From Sphacelaria rigidula (taxonomy: Eukaryota > Phaeophyceae > Sphacelariales): DNA of 20,153 nucleotides. The stretch lies in contig CAXNAA020000563.1 of assembly GCA_964200075.2 (NCBI GenBank), positions 1 through 20,153 of the forward strand, in the 5' to 3' direction. The translations under genes and the position numbers were made by a program. The notes beneath the pieces were generated by a model. It searched no databases. It was not told the origin of the DNA and was given only the letters and a program-made list of their open reading frames with translations. Of this stretch, positions 1 through 8,531 are shown piece after piece; the first letter of the stretch is position 1; each line of letters starts with the position of its first letter.

Positions 1-263
1 ATCGGGGGTCCGCCCCTATAAAGCCGGGACGGAGCACGCCAGGTTCTCGCCGGACCAGGCTCGTCATCACCGAGCGCGAAGCGCTGTGATGTGTTCGGCG
101 AGTCGTGTGAGGGATTATCTGCATTCTGCTAAGATTGTTCGGCCCGAAGCGTGCTATATATATTGCGCATTGATAGCAGTCTCGAATTAGTTGTTTTATA
201 TTTTCTGGTATCGCCACTTCCAACGACATCCACAGGTTGCGCTGCCTCATGAGTGTCTCACCA
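1..263 (-). repeat. R1 dispersed repeat, copy A (cut by window start)
   Basis: Read on the minus strand, this stretch starts with TGGTGAGACAC at 263 and shares blocks in the same order with copies at 11748, 13375 and 19794. Shared blocks include GGAAGTGGCGATACCAGAAA, a block around CGCTTCGCGCTCGGTGAT, GAGCCTGGTCCGGCGA and GGCGTGCTCCGTCCCGGC followed by a TTTATA-like step. The 3' end of the element is cut off by the window edge. No protein is evident. It is a non-coding dispersed element. Confidence 0.85.
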
Positions 264-336
264 TGTCAGCACTACGTAGTGCAATCATCCCCTTTGCGTG
301 GAGTTGAGGTTTCAACCCGGCACAACATAGCCGGTC

Positions 337-410
337 GCCCCGCTGGCTCAGTTGGTAACCTCGAATCCTTCTGACGGTTGGGTCGTGGGTTCGAATCTCG
401 GTGCAGTCAC
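337..410 (+). repeat. tRNA-like SINE head
   Basis: A perfect pol III box A (TGGCTCAGTTGG, 344-355) is followed at tRNA-like spacing by a box B (GGTTCGAATCT, 388-398). The expected acceptor stem does not form: GCCCCGC at 337 has no partner after box B, and the anticodon arm pairs poorly. It is more likely a tRNA-derived SINE head or tRNA pseudogene than a working tRNA gene. Confidence 0.5.
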
Positions 411-699
411 ACCATTTGGGATTTTTTATCGCACCATGCCCAACAGTGGAGAGCGACTATGTCGTGGGTACACAAAATTCGATTTCACGGTTGACGAAGA
501 AAAGGGGCTGCTGAGCCCTCTCGTGATAAGAATAAGGCAAGCACCGCAGAAGGAAGGTGGAGTACTAAAGCAAAAGGAAAAAGGAAAAACTCCTGTGTTG
601 GCCTTCCTCCTGTGTGACCCCGGCTGGTGCGCCCACACATACCGGAAGATGTAGACTGGCGTCCAGAATAGATGGAATGGCAGCACACACAATATGATT
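411..699. other. Unassigned stretch after tRNA-like head
   Basis: An A/G-rich stretch around 495-595. It may be the body of the SINE-like unit that begins at 337. I see no splice-bounded coding block, and the open frames here are short. Confidence 0.3.
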
Positions 700-868
700 T
701 AACTCGACTACGATCATGGTCACCGCAAAAAAAACACGAGCGAGAAAAAAGAACGGTACTCTGGTTGCCTAGCTTACGCAGTGAGTGGCGTGTTGTACCG
801 CGTCGTTGCAAACCGATGCCAACCCTCAGAGGGGGAGCACTCAGGGGGGGTAGAGTCGGCTAAGCGCT
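700..868 (+). repeat. R5 dispersed repeat, copy 1
   Basis: Matches the reverse complement of 19570-19738. The best block is GCCTAGCTTACGCAGTGAGT (771 onward). It is preceded in both copies by an A-rich run with ACACG, and followed by CGTGTTGTA, a CCGATGCCAACCC-like block and a G-rich run. No coding potential is obvious. Confidence 0.75.
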
Positions 869-1189
869 GGTCGATAGTGCGATGTGATACCATCGGGTGT
901 GGTTCTCGTGCGTCGCTTTCTACGCTGTGATTGAAAAAGTCTGACAATAAGATGCCAAGACTGAGCACTATCTTGAGCTTTCGGACACACCACACCGATG
1001 TAAACAAGTCGTGTAGGTTGAACTTCGCCTCGGTTGTACGGAAAACGAGATGATCGTGTTGTGTCCTTCAACACACATCCAATCCCTGGATATCCTTTCA
1101 CCAATTCACACTAACATTTCTCAAGCATCCAGTATTCCACCGTCTGTCCTGCCCCTTTTCACCAACCCTTCATGCCTATCATGATACAG
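869..1189. other. Intergenic or intronic stretch before left exon
   Basis: No convincing gene. The last 50 bases become pyrimidine-rich (TGTCCTGCCCCTTTTCACC, 1145-1163) and end in GATACAG at 1189. I read this as the 3' end of an intron. Confidence 0.35.
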
Positions 1190-1403
1190 ATAATCGCAAG
1201 CATTGGGAGGACAACCCAGTCCTTCGAAGCTCTCCCAAATTTCCGCTGCCAGAAGAGGAGAAGGGGTTATTCGACACTAGGATCCAGAATCTCGGGGATT
1301 GTGAGCAATCACCGGACGTTGGGGAGGGTGTTGAAAGGGAACCCCCAGCGTCTGCTCGACCTGAGGCCGACATCGACAGGCGGCGCTACAGCGAGGGACA
1401 CAG
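1190..1403 (+). CDS. Internal exon of an unrecognised left gene
   Basis: The block lies between a pyrimidine-rich acceptor (...GATACAG, ends 1189) and a donor CAG/GTATGC at 1404. The frame with codons starting at 1192 (first two bases completing a split codon, phase 1) is open throughout. It reads as a hydrophilic protein: a block with PKFPLPEEEKGLFDTRI near the start and PEADIDRRRYSEGHR at the end. The exon ends in phase 2, which fits the acceptor at 1713. If the donor is not used, the frame stops at TAA 1441-1443. I do not recognise a family. Upstream exons were not found, so the gene is partial at its 5' end. Frame choice rests on composition and splice fit only. Confidence 0.5.
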
Positions 1404-1712
1404 GTATGCTGGTCGAAGTTACCCGAGTGAAATACACATGTAATGCTGGATGCCTTGACTGTTTTTTGTTCAGATTTTTTTCTCGCGACTACTTCGATAG
1501 AACTCGAAAGTGCTAGCGTCGATAGATTTTGGTAAAATGAACAGATTATCTTCGAAACACAGTGCCCAAGTTAGTGTTAGTTGGCTTTATCAGCCGATAC
1601 GAGTAGATATCCCGTTTATCAGGAGGTTGTTGTTGACCGTGACACAAAAAAATCGGCTCTAGTGCAATGGCTTGGTAGAGTTAAAAAAAAAAAACTGTAC
1701 ATTTCTTCACAG

Positions 1713-1770
1713 ATATGCTCGGGACAGTCTCGATCGACCGAAAATACCGAAGAGTCAGAATCTGGGCTGA
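1713..1770 (+). CDS. Probable last exon of the left gene
   Basis: A clear acceptor (CATTTCTTCACAG, ends 1712) precedes it. Joined in phase to the exon ending at 1403, it adds 18 residues after the split Arg codon (YARDSLDRPKIPKSQNLG) and stops at TGA 1768-1770. A second frame is open across the whole of 1713-1803 and meets a strong donor, GTAAGTCAC at 1804. An internal exon 1713-1803 in that other frame is therefore the main alternative; it does not match the phase of the 1190-1403 exon. The intron 1404-1712 would be 309 bases. Confidence 0.4.
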
Positions 1771-2002
1771 AACGTGGTAGGGCCCCCGATGACCGGTCAG
1801 CCCGTAAGTCACTCATATTGAGTACAGATGTTTTTTTTTTCTTGGGATGTGGAGTGGATACAATTACCTTCAAACCCCCAATGTGATAAGCGGTGGGAAG
1901 CGAAATAGCCTAAGAAAATCGCCGATTACGAAGAAATTACGAAATGAACAGGTCAGGCACCCAGTACTGTACACCCTTGATAAAGCACTGTTCAATTTCC
2001 CT

Positions 2003-2158
2003 TTCCCTATCCCCTTCCCTTCCCCGGGATGAGTCCGTAGTGTCAAGGGGTGAATCCCTCTCCCGCCTCCCCCCCGATGGGGTACACGCCTTACAGTTTG
2101 GTTTCGTGGGTTGGATCTATGCTCGTCACCAATTTCTATTTCTACTCACGCCCTCATG
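2003..2158 (-). repeat. R4 dispersed repeat, copy 1
   Basis: Read on the minus strand it shares, in order, GACGAGCATAGATCCAACCC-like sequence, AAGGCGTGTACC, GAGAGGGAT, CCCTTGACACTACGGACTC and ATCCCGGGGAAG with the + strand copy at 15735-15890. Weaker matches lie at 10510, 8090 and 7029. Confidence 0.7.
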
Positions 2159-2212
2159 AACTTTTGCAAGTATATAAGTCCCATATCCTGCTCAGAAGAG
2201 AAGTAAAAATAT

Positions 2213-2234
2213 GTATGTATATATATATATATAT
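2213..2234. repeat. (TA)n microsatellite
   Basis: A run of alternating T and A at about 2221-2234, preceded by two GTAT steps. Confidence 0.85.
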
Positions 2235-2640
2235 TTCGGGACACGAAGCCTTAACGCTGCCATGACCGGAGTGTGGGAGATGTGCTGATCCAGTCACACC
2301 ACCGGGGCGCGCTAGGGTGCGGAAGAACCTCTCGAGACGTGGCCGTCTCGATGGCTATTGTACGGTGCTTGGTACTAGCGCCGAAAATATATTCTGTGTT
2401 GAACCGAACACATCTCCGCAAAATCTTTCCACATGATGAAAGACATTGCGCGGTCAGCGGCATCCTATCGTAGCGATCGACATGATCTCAGTCGCGCTTG
2501 AAAATGAAAGTACGTCCACGGGGTGCTGTAGGCGCACACTTCGGTGCGTCTCTTGAATCGTGCGTTTCCACGATCGGTTTGCCTGCAGTCAAAGACGAGC
2601 CGATGCACTTACTGACTCTGTTTTTTCTTCAGCGTGTGTG
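2235..2640. other. Ambiguous open region
   Basis: Two plus-strand frames and one minus-strand frame stay open for about 60 codons across 2260-2470. A donor-like AAA/GTACGT lies at 2511. I cannot decide whether an exon is present: no good acceptor precedes the block and no frame stands out. Confidence 0.25.
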
Positions 2641-2649
2641 TGTTTCACC

Positions 2650-2813
2650 AGCAGATGAACCTACCGTTCACTCCTTTTTCGTATTTGTTCGTCTGTCTTG
2701 TGACCACGACTGGATGATGATTGTTATTAATTGATATTATGATCATGATGACTATCTTGTTATCTCAAATAGAGGATCACTTCATGAGCGACAATCAACC
2801 AGTCAACCAATCG
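2650..2813 (+). repeat. R7 dispersed repeat, copy 1 (CAAT-type tail)
   Basis: Shares GTGACCACGACTGGAT (about 2700-2715) and the tail GCGACAATCAA (2788 on) with 13765-13907. The tail is degenerate: CAATCAACCAGTCAACCAAT. A minus-strand copy lies at 4335-4425. Confidence 0.5.
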
Positions 2814-2884
2814 TTCGTTTGGTGATTGTTGCATTTCGCAACCCCCAGTGCTGAAAATACGCACCACGTCGATAGGAACAATCC

Positions 2885-3137
2885 AAGGATCGGACGAATT
2901 AAGGATTCGTCCGGAAATTACTCGATGTTAGTGTAGTTGATTCGTACCGTACGAATCAATCCTCAGGCTTTGTTTTCAGCGTTGCAACCCAGATACGCGT
3001 AGCCCAGGCACGTGGAATGACGCAAAAGTTGCGTGGAGACCTGTTTGACCAGCGGTCGACTTTTTTCTCTCTTTCGAGTAACCAGGCCTAAGAAATTGTG
3101 GATTTGGTCATTCGAATTGGCGATGATTCGTCCGAAC
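2885..3137 (+). repeat. R6 dispersed repeat, copy 1, with two hairpins
   Basis: Matches the reverse complement of 15945-16180 along most of its length. It contains the inverted repeat GGACGAAT-TAAGG-ATTCGTCC (about 2892-2912) and a second palindrome TTGATTCGTA-CCG-TACGAATCAA (about 2937-2959). Further conserved blocks include GCGTTGCAACCC, GGAGACC, GACCAGCGGT, AGGCCTAAGAAA and GGATTTGGTCATTCGAAT. The last looks like a decayed pol III box B on the opposite strand. Confidence 0.85.
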
Positions 3138-3139
3138 TG

Positions 3140-3479
3140 TGGAACAATCTCTCATGTACATGCATGACCAGTCAAGGTGCAGCGCCCTGGAAACAGGGTC
3201 CTCGTCACCTCATGGACATGAGTGCCTCGACTCGTGTGCTATGATCACGCGCTCTCCCTCGGCATTGAGTTGCACGCGTCTCTTGTCGAAAGGCACCTGT
3301 GGTCTTTGCTCTGCACTGTTATATGATGCCCTTTGGAAGTACCTTGCGCCCTCGCTGTGCCACCAGCGTCGTTATACGACCGTGGCGCTTTTCGGCTTCT
3401 CAACGAGAAAGAGGGAAAGAGTTCGTGCCCGCGCTTCCTGTTCATCAAACATTCAAGTATGCTTAGGATAGAACTCGGC
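3140..3479. other. No gene recognised
   Basis: Open frames exist on both strands (for example plus 3139-3471) but there are no splice signals or compositional support. Confidence 0.3.
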
Positions 3480-4020
3480 TCTCCAGGTCCTCTGGGTCCT
3501 CAGAGTACTTTCACTGCTCAGTGTTACTCGGTATTCTAGAATATCCTAAGAGTATCGACCGTCAAAAATACTGAGTATGTCAGGGTATCTGCCGAGTGTC
3601 GGTGGCCAGAAATATTGAATATCTGCACTAATGAATTCCTTCAAGGACTAAATATTTCAGAGTACCTATGAGTACAGTATCGACTGCCGACAAGACCGGG
3701 TATTCCAGAGCACCTGGAGTTCTAAATGCTTTGATCTACTGGGTATTCCGAAGTACCTGCGTATTGTAAAAATACTGATCGTCGAAGGCACTGGATACTC
3801 CACAACACCTGGAGTATTGACTGCGAAAATTCCTGAATATCCCAGAGTGCGTGAAACATTGAATCCTTCAGAGTACTGGGTGTTCCAGAATACTCAAGAG
3901 CATCGAGTCCCGGAATACGGGGTATTGCAGCGTACCATACCTCGGAGTTTTGACTCCCGAAAATATTGAGTACCTCGGGGTACCTGGATATCGACACCTT
4001 CAAGTACCGCGCACTCGGAC
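3480..4020. repeat. Degenerate GAGTAC/GTATTC satellite
   Basis: About 540 bases built from recurring short words: GGGTATTCC, GAGTACCT, CCTGGAGTATTGAC, AAAATACTGAGTA. They follow one another roughly every 45-58 bases with heavy divergence. It is an old tandem array. On the minus strand the array yields an apparent peptide rich in EYSGTP-like words, which I take as a by-product. Confidence 0.75.
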
Positions 4021-4209
4021 CGTACCCCCTGTTCCTAGCATTTCTGACACCTCTGGGCGGAGCCATCTGACTGACTGACAGACAACTTTATCGTCACGGC
4101 GGCGGGACATGCCATCACGTTGACGTAATCAGCAACGTGTCAACCGTGGAAACGCTCAGCCCCGTACTCTTCATTCTCTGATAGTCACCTCTCGATTTTC
4201 TGCCGTATC

Positions 4210-4280
4210 TTACAGTAGCTCCTCGCTAGTAAAGCGGAGACCCAGTGTTGGGCCCAGGCTCGAACCTCATTTATTTGTCT
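4210..4280 (+). repeat. tRNA-like segment
   Basis: TAGCTCCTCGCTAGTAAAGCG followed about 30 bases later by GGCTCGAACCTC resembles box A and box B with tRNA spacing. No convincing acceptor stem is seen. It is probably a tRNA-derived SINE fragment. Confidence 0.35.
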
Positions 4281-4334
4281 GACCCGACATGTATGCGCCG
4301 TAAACCTAATTTATAGTGATGAGTCAGGTCAATA

Positions 4335-4425
4335 GTTTTCATTGGTTGATTGGTTGATTGATCGATTGGTTAATTGTCGTTCTTAGACTGATCCCCCAAG
4401 AGTCGTGATCCAGGCCTGGTCGTTA
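4335..4425 (-). repeat. R7 dispersed repeat, copy 2
   Basis: On the minus strand: GGATCACGACTCTTGGGGGATCAG, then a GACAATTAACC step and CAATCGATCAATCAACCAATC. This parallels the copy at 13765-13907 (GGATTCCTGGGGGTTCAGC, then GCGACAATCAATC). Confidence 0.6.
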
Positions 4426-4439
4426 TCCACGTGATAAAC

Positions 4440-5100
4440 GCACTCGAGACAAAACACGGCGGAAACACTCGCTGAAGGAAAGTGGACAAAACAGAGAGGT
4501 GGAAAAAACACCAAGAGTAGACTGAAATCAACAGAAACAAGGGCACAAAACAATCCTAGAAATGGCCGGCCTCTGCAACATGGCTTCATGTGGAAAATGT
4601 CTTGCGCAACAGCACACGCATTTATACCCAAACGAGAAAATAGTGAGATCCATTTGTTCTTCTCCGGACCCCAAGAGCTCCACCTGAGCTTTTTACCATC
4701 GCATTGCCCGCTAGCAGGTCGCTTTCGAAAGTCTCAAGGCTCTCGCGTTTGATGACTTGATGTCTTATCACCAGCAGCAGTGGGATTTCTTCTCGAGATG
4801 ATGCTTAAGCAAGCGCTCTAGAAAGACGATTGTCTGTATCGACAACGTTTGAAAATAACAGCCCCCCCATTTTTGAAAAGAAATGCGAGCATCGCCATTC
4901 AGTTGCACAGCACTCGAAAACTATGAAAACACACACACGCGTGCACATACACAGTTCGACAAAAATACCGCGAAAAAAAACGAACGATATTTGTTCGCCA
5001 CGCGTACGGAGAGGCGACGAGAGGTAAGAACGAGGCACCTTCCTTCACTAGCAGCTTGGCGACAAATACTCCCACCAGCAACACACACGAACGGTTAGGG
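4440..5100. other. No gene recognised
   Basis: The plus strand is A/C-rich and frames are short. A hydrophobic minus-strand frame (4631-4383) mirrors the A-rich plus-strand composition and has no splice support. Confidence 0.3.
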
Positions 5101-5105
5101 TAGAG

Positions 5106-5674
5106 CTACCGCCATCCACGAGACACAATTCTTGCTAGTTTGCCCCCAAACCACACGGAACGACGAACATTAACAGCACTCAGAGTCAGTGTTCCTGGCG
5201 GTAGCGTGAAACCGGAAGCTTCGCGTCTGCCCTTCGTGTTAGAAATGTAGCTTTGGAATTTCCCCTCAAATTTCTGTTTTCCCACAGATTTCGGGTAAAT
5301 TTCGAGGACGCGTCCCCAGCATATTTCGTCCACTGGTGCAACAGGTCGCCTTCGGGACATCTCGCGGCTATCACAAGAACATTGCGCGAACAGTCGTGAA
5401 ATCCATCCAAAGTGTTATTTGCGTTGGCTGTGGGTGTAGCTCTCGCTGCTTTCAAAATGCTTCTGAAATGACTTTCTTCATTTCGCTGCCTAGAATAGGA
5501 AGGACCCTCGGTTAGGTGACATGTAACGGCATTTTTTTTAACGACGTGTATCTCTCGGCAGCAGCGGTAAAGAGCCGGTGAGACGACGACGACAGGGACT
5601 TTCGCCGGTAGTCTGGCCCCCAACCGTCTGGTCAGAGAAAGCGGTCGCTCGGCAACGTCCCCGATCAGCACCAC
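5106..5674 (-). other. Region open in several frames; coding status unclear
   Basis: A 162-codon minus-strand frame (5674-5186), an 84-codon minus-strand frame (5360-5106) and a plus-strand frame from an acceptor-like CCCACAG at 5287 are all open. The longest minus frame starts MVLIGDVAERPLSLTRRLG and has no recognised domain or transmembrane segment. It is the second longest minus-strand frame in the window, so a single-exon gene or a large exon is possible. The overlapping open frames mean length alone is weak evidence. Confidence 0.25.
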
Positions 5675-5699
5675 CAGGCGAGTGGTTTTAATGTTGTCG

Positions 5700-6660
5700 A
5701 TATGTAATCTAAATCTTCATACATGTAAAACATAAAAGGTGAAGTGTTGACCGTATTCTTCCCCCCGCGATTGCTTTGGTGTCAGTTTCGAAGCGCAGAG
5801 TCGAACCGATTTCTTGAAAGCTAGCCCTACCGTATGCACGTTTTGATATGTATATGAGATCACTTTTTGTACTGTAACAAGTAGAACAGCGGTTTTTGAA
5901 GCTGGGTTCGGTTCACTGCACTTCTTTACGCTTCTGGTCACCAGCAATTGCCGGGAAAAAGGTATACATTGTGTTTTGCTTCATCGCTTTTGGGAGTGCA
6001 GTGATCAGGATCAGGGAGGATTTTCACACCCGCAAAAAAAGGTGAAGGTGTGCTGTCTCACGTTTACAAAGGGTTTATAGGTGAAAAAAAAATAGTAGAA
6101 AAACGGGATATTATGCCCAACCCTTCGTGTAAGATGGCGTCCAAGGACAATAGAAAAGAGCGAGTGAACTCCGCTGTTATTGGTCAGTTTTCGGTACAAC
6201 CGACAGCGTGATTTGCCCGAAACTTTGCAGTTAAGCTAGCGTTGTCCCGCTGTATCTTCACCGTTTTTTCGTATAATAGTGCATGCGTAGCAGGGAAGTA
6301 ATATAGTGTGTTCCCGGTAAACGCAACCGAAGTCAGGTTGACACCACGTCATGTTTGCGCGACGCAAAACAACTTCCAACACTGCGCCCTGAGGTGGCCA
6401 ACTCCACGGAGTATACCTTTCCTAGCTGTCTCCCATCTCCCTATCCCATCCAACGGAAACAAGGATCTCTCGTTCGTATTTCTCCCGAACTGAGCACAGG
6501 GGGATGATACCTTATCATCCCCTGATACTGCGCGAAAACCCTCAGCCTTTCGAGTGACATGGTAGATACCGGCATGGAAAGAGAGCGACAGATCAACACC
6601 ATCAGGGAGAGGAGGAAATCAGATTCTCAATCAACCGATCAATCCTACCGCCGCGCTTTT
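5700..6660. other. Long stretch without recognised gene
   Basis: Short frames only. A- and T-runs occur at 6036-6100. No repeat family found elsewhere in the window was matched here. Confidence 0.35.
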
Positions 6661-6667
6661 GGTGGTC

Positions 6668-6745
6668 TGTCTGAATTAAATTGGCTCATCTAGAACCGGT
6701 TAGGTCGGAAGGCTGGGGATTCAAATCCCGGCAGACTCCCCCCCC
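6668..6745 (+). repeat. tRNA-like element with paired ends
   Basis: GTCTGTC at about 6668 pairs with GGCAGAC at about 6730-6736 over seven positions (one G-U), as in a tRNA acceptor stem. The hairpin GCTGGGG-ATTCAAA-TCCCGGC holds a box B-like GATTCAAATCC and partly competes for the same bases. A C-run and T-run follow, the T-run resembling a pol III stop. The D and anticodon arms are not convincing, so I call it tRNA-derived rather than a tRNA gene. Confidence 0.4.
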
Positions 6746-6777
6746 TTTTTTTTGAGGAGTATCTGATTTGCGTCGTT

Positions 6778-7002
6778 GATACTTCCTACGATAGTCCCTC
6801 CCCCAAAAGTGGCTGGTTTGGGCAGGCAAAATCTACATGTAAATCGTAATGAAGAAAGCCAAGCACAACGAGCACCTGGGAAATCCTACGCTTGGGTTCG
6901 TTTTCGCCACTGTCGCCCACATGAGGCGCTGTATGACGATTTTTTTTCGTGACAGTTTTTAGGCTGGTCTCTTGGGGAGCGGCTGTCGTAAACGGGCGTG
7001 AC
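6778..7002 (-). mobile_element. Decayed MITE, same family as 11030-11294
   Basis: The left end, TACTTCCTACGATAGTCC, is close to the terminal repeat of the 11030 element. The interior matches the reverse complement of that element: AAAAGTGGCTG, AAGAAAGCC, AGCACAACGAGCA, TTGGGTTCGTTTTCG, ATGAGGCGCTGTATGACGAT and GTGACAGTTTT. The right terminal repeat is badly eroded (CTGTCGTAAACGGGCGTGAC). No transposase is encoded. Confidence 0.7.
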
Positions 7003-7028
7003 AAAGAAAAAAAATGGCGAAATGTGAC

Positions 7029-7115
7029 AAAGGGCGGGAGTGTGGAGTGTACCGCGGGAGCGATGTGTTGATCCCTTGAGACTAAGAACTTTTCTCGCGA
7101 CACGGGGGGCGCTTG
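7029..7115 (+). repeat. R4 dispersed repeat, copy 2 (weak)
   Basis: GGAGTGTACCGCGGGAGCGA, then TTGATCCCTTGAGACTA, in the same order as in the better R4 copy at 15735. It follows the decayed MITE directly. Confidence 0.45.
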
Positions 7116-7540
7116 GAAGTATCGCCAGCGAAAAAAATAGCAATCCGGAGGAATGAATCGTGCCCTTCGTATTCCAAACCCGTCCTGAGAAACCAGGGGC
7201 GGGGAACGGGGGTGGGGGCAGCTCAACGGTACGGGCAGACGAAACACAGATCTCTGAAGATGTTTGAACGCAGCGAGAGAGACCAATAGTGTTTGCGAGG
7301 GGTAAGTAAATCGGAAGAATTATCCGTTCCTAGTCCACAACCCCGGCTCATTCTTCGAACAGGCTTTGTTGTTGTCATCGGTTATGCACACACCAACACA
7401 CCAACACAGCATTCGGAATTATTTGCCCCTCTTGACGGCTGAAGATTACGTCGTCGTTTCACCTGACACACCCTGCTTCGAATATCCATGCTCGAGCTGC
7501 TTGCCTCCACGTTACCATCACTGCCACGCCCACTTCAATT
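7116..7540. other. No gene recognised
   Basis: Mixed sequence with a short CACACCAACACACCAACAC run at about 7387. The end of the interval is C-rich and may be an acceptor tract for the following block. Confidence 0.3.
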
Positions 7541-7731
7541 GAGGATATCTACTCCCCCGCTCCGCCCCTCAATCCATCCCTGACGCGGCACCAGGCGTTC
7601 CCAACAGAGCACATGGCAGAGGTGTATCACGAGTCTGGGAACCCGGTGGGGGGGAGTACGCAAGAGGGGGTCAACGGCAAGCTACACGTGACCGCCTGGC
7701 ACGGGGAAGGGAAGCGGGAGGAGCGGGGTCG

Positions 7732-7815
7732 ATGCGCGGGGCGGAGTGGGCGTCTCGGAGTAGCGGTAGTAGAGATGGGGGCAGCTTATCCAACGGGGGG
7801 CCTGCGCAGGGTCGG
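7732..7815 (+). CDS. Candidate first or early exon of the central repeat-protein gene
   Basis: A GC-rich block (about 7600-7815) stands out from its surroundings. In the frame with ATG at 7732 it reads MRGAEWASRSSGSRDGG and then SLSNGGPAQGR, a typical disordered N-terminal composition. It ends exactly in phase 0 at a donor GG/GTGCGT (7816). That phase matches the acceptor at 8531/8532 and all later joints. The frame stays open upstream to TGA 7538-7540, so the exon may start earlier and the ATG is not certain. A competing frame through 7613 is also open. If right, the next intron is 716 bases. Confidence 0.35.
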
Positions 7816-7939
7816 GTGCGTGTTTTTTTTGTGTAACCCTGTCACCGTGTACACTTTGGTTGTTTTGGTGGTTTTTTAGGTACTTGATTAGGTACTTGAC
7901 CCTGCGGGGTAGGTTTAGCGTTAGAGGCTCTATGATTTG

Positions 7940-8042
7940 ACTTGAGCCGCCGCGCCTCGGTGGTCAAAGTGACGTAGCACCTGTAGGTTCTGTGGGTTCT
8001 GTGGGTTCTGTGGGTTCTGTGAGTTCGAATCCCCAGGAACAA
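7940..8042 (+). repeat. tRNA-like element with a 9-bp tandem insert
   Basis: GGTGGTCAAAGTGACGTAGC resembles box A, and GAGTTCGAATCCCC (8021-8034) is a good box B. Between them lie four tandem copies of GGTTCTGTG (7986-8021). The element lies in the first predicted intron of the central gene. Confidence 0.5.
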
Positions 8043-8089
8043 TAAAGTATTTTCCTCTCGCACCCGTCGTTCAGCAACATGAAAACGGA

Positions 8090-8265
8090 CGAGAGTTGGC
8101 GAGATAGTTTCGGCGAAGGTGGACGAGATGCGAGAATACTGATTTGGTACACGATCCCAAAGCGTAACACTGGTACACTGACGGAGACAGATGGGTCGAT
8201 CCCTCGGGGCTGCTGTACGAACTCGTCCCGAGGAGAAGGGGCGTGGAGGAAGGGGGGGCTAGAAG
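8090..8265 (+). repeat. R4 dispersed repeat, copy 3
   Basis: Shares GGTACACTGACGGAGACAGA, TGGGTCGATCCCTCGGGG and ACGAACTCGTCCCGAGGAGA with the other R4 copies. It is intronic to the central gene. Confidence 0.6.
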
Positions 8266-8370
8266 TATAAATATGACAAGAAAATAAACAGTAGAAGTCG
8301 AATAGACCTGAATAGAAAACCGATCTTTCGTTTTCCATCATGACTGTTTGTAACCCCCCCTCCTCCCCTT

Positions 8371-8456
8371 ATGCTCCGTCTCGAAAGGGATGCGTGGTCA
8401 ATGGTCAAACGGCTAAGGCAAGCAAGCAAGCAACAAATGAGTACGCCCCCCCCCCC
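8371..8456 (+). repeat. R2 short repeat, copy 1, with C-tract tail
   Basis: TGCTCCGTCTCGAAAGGGAT, then GCGTGGTCAATGGTCAAACG, CTAAGGCAAGCAAGC, AAATGAGTACG and a run of 11 C. Near-identical units lie at 14516 (+) and 19272 (-). The 3' part resembles the end of R1. The C tail lies 75 bases upstream of the acceptor at 8531. Confidence 0.85.
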
Positions 8457-8531
8457 ATCCTCCCCTTTGCCTTTCCTTGCACACCGCTGCTCCCGCTCCA
8501 TCCTCTCTTCCGCCAACAAAACCTATGCTAG

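Noticed and set aside
1-263. R1 as a solo LTR (it contains a TATA-like TTTATA step)
   Set aside because: It lacks clear TG...CA ends and flanking duplications. The C-rich tail on two copies and the short 3'-end relatives fit a non-LTR type better.
337-410. Functional tRNA gene
   Set aside because: Boxes A and B are good, but the acceptor stem and anticodon arm do not pair.
3722-4066. 114-codon minus-strand frame rich in EYSGTP-like words
   Set aside because: It lies wholly in the degenerate satellite; the words follow the DNA repeat.
6786-7286. 166-codon minus-strand open frame
   Set aside because: It crosses the decayed MITE and an R4 copy and so is composed of repeat sequence. No domain.
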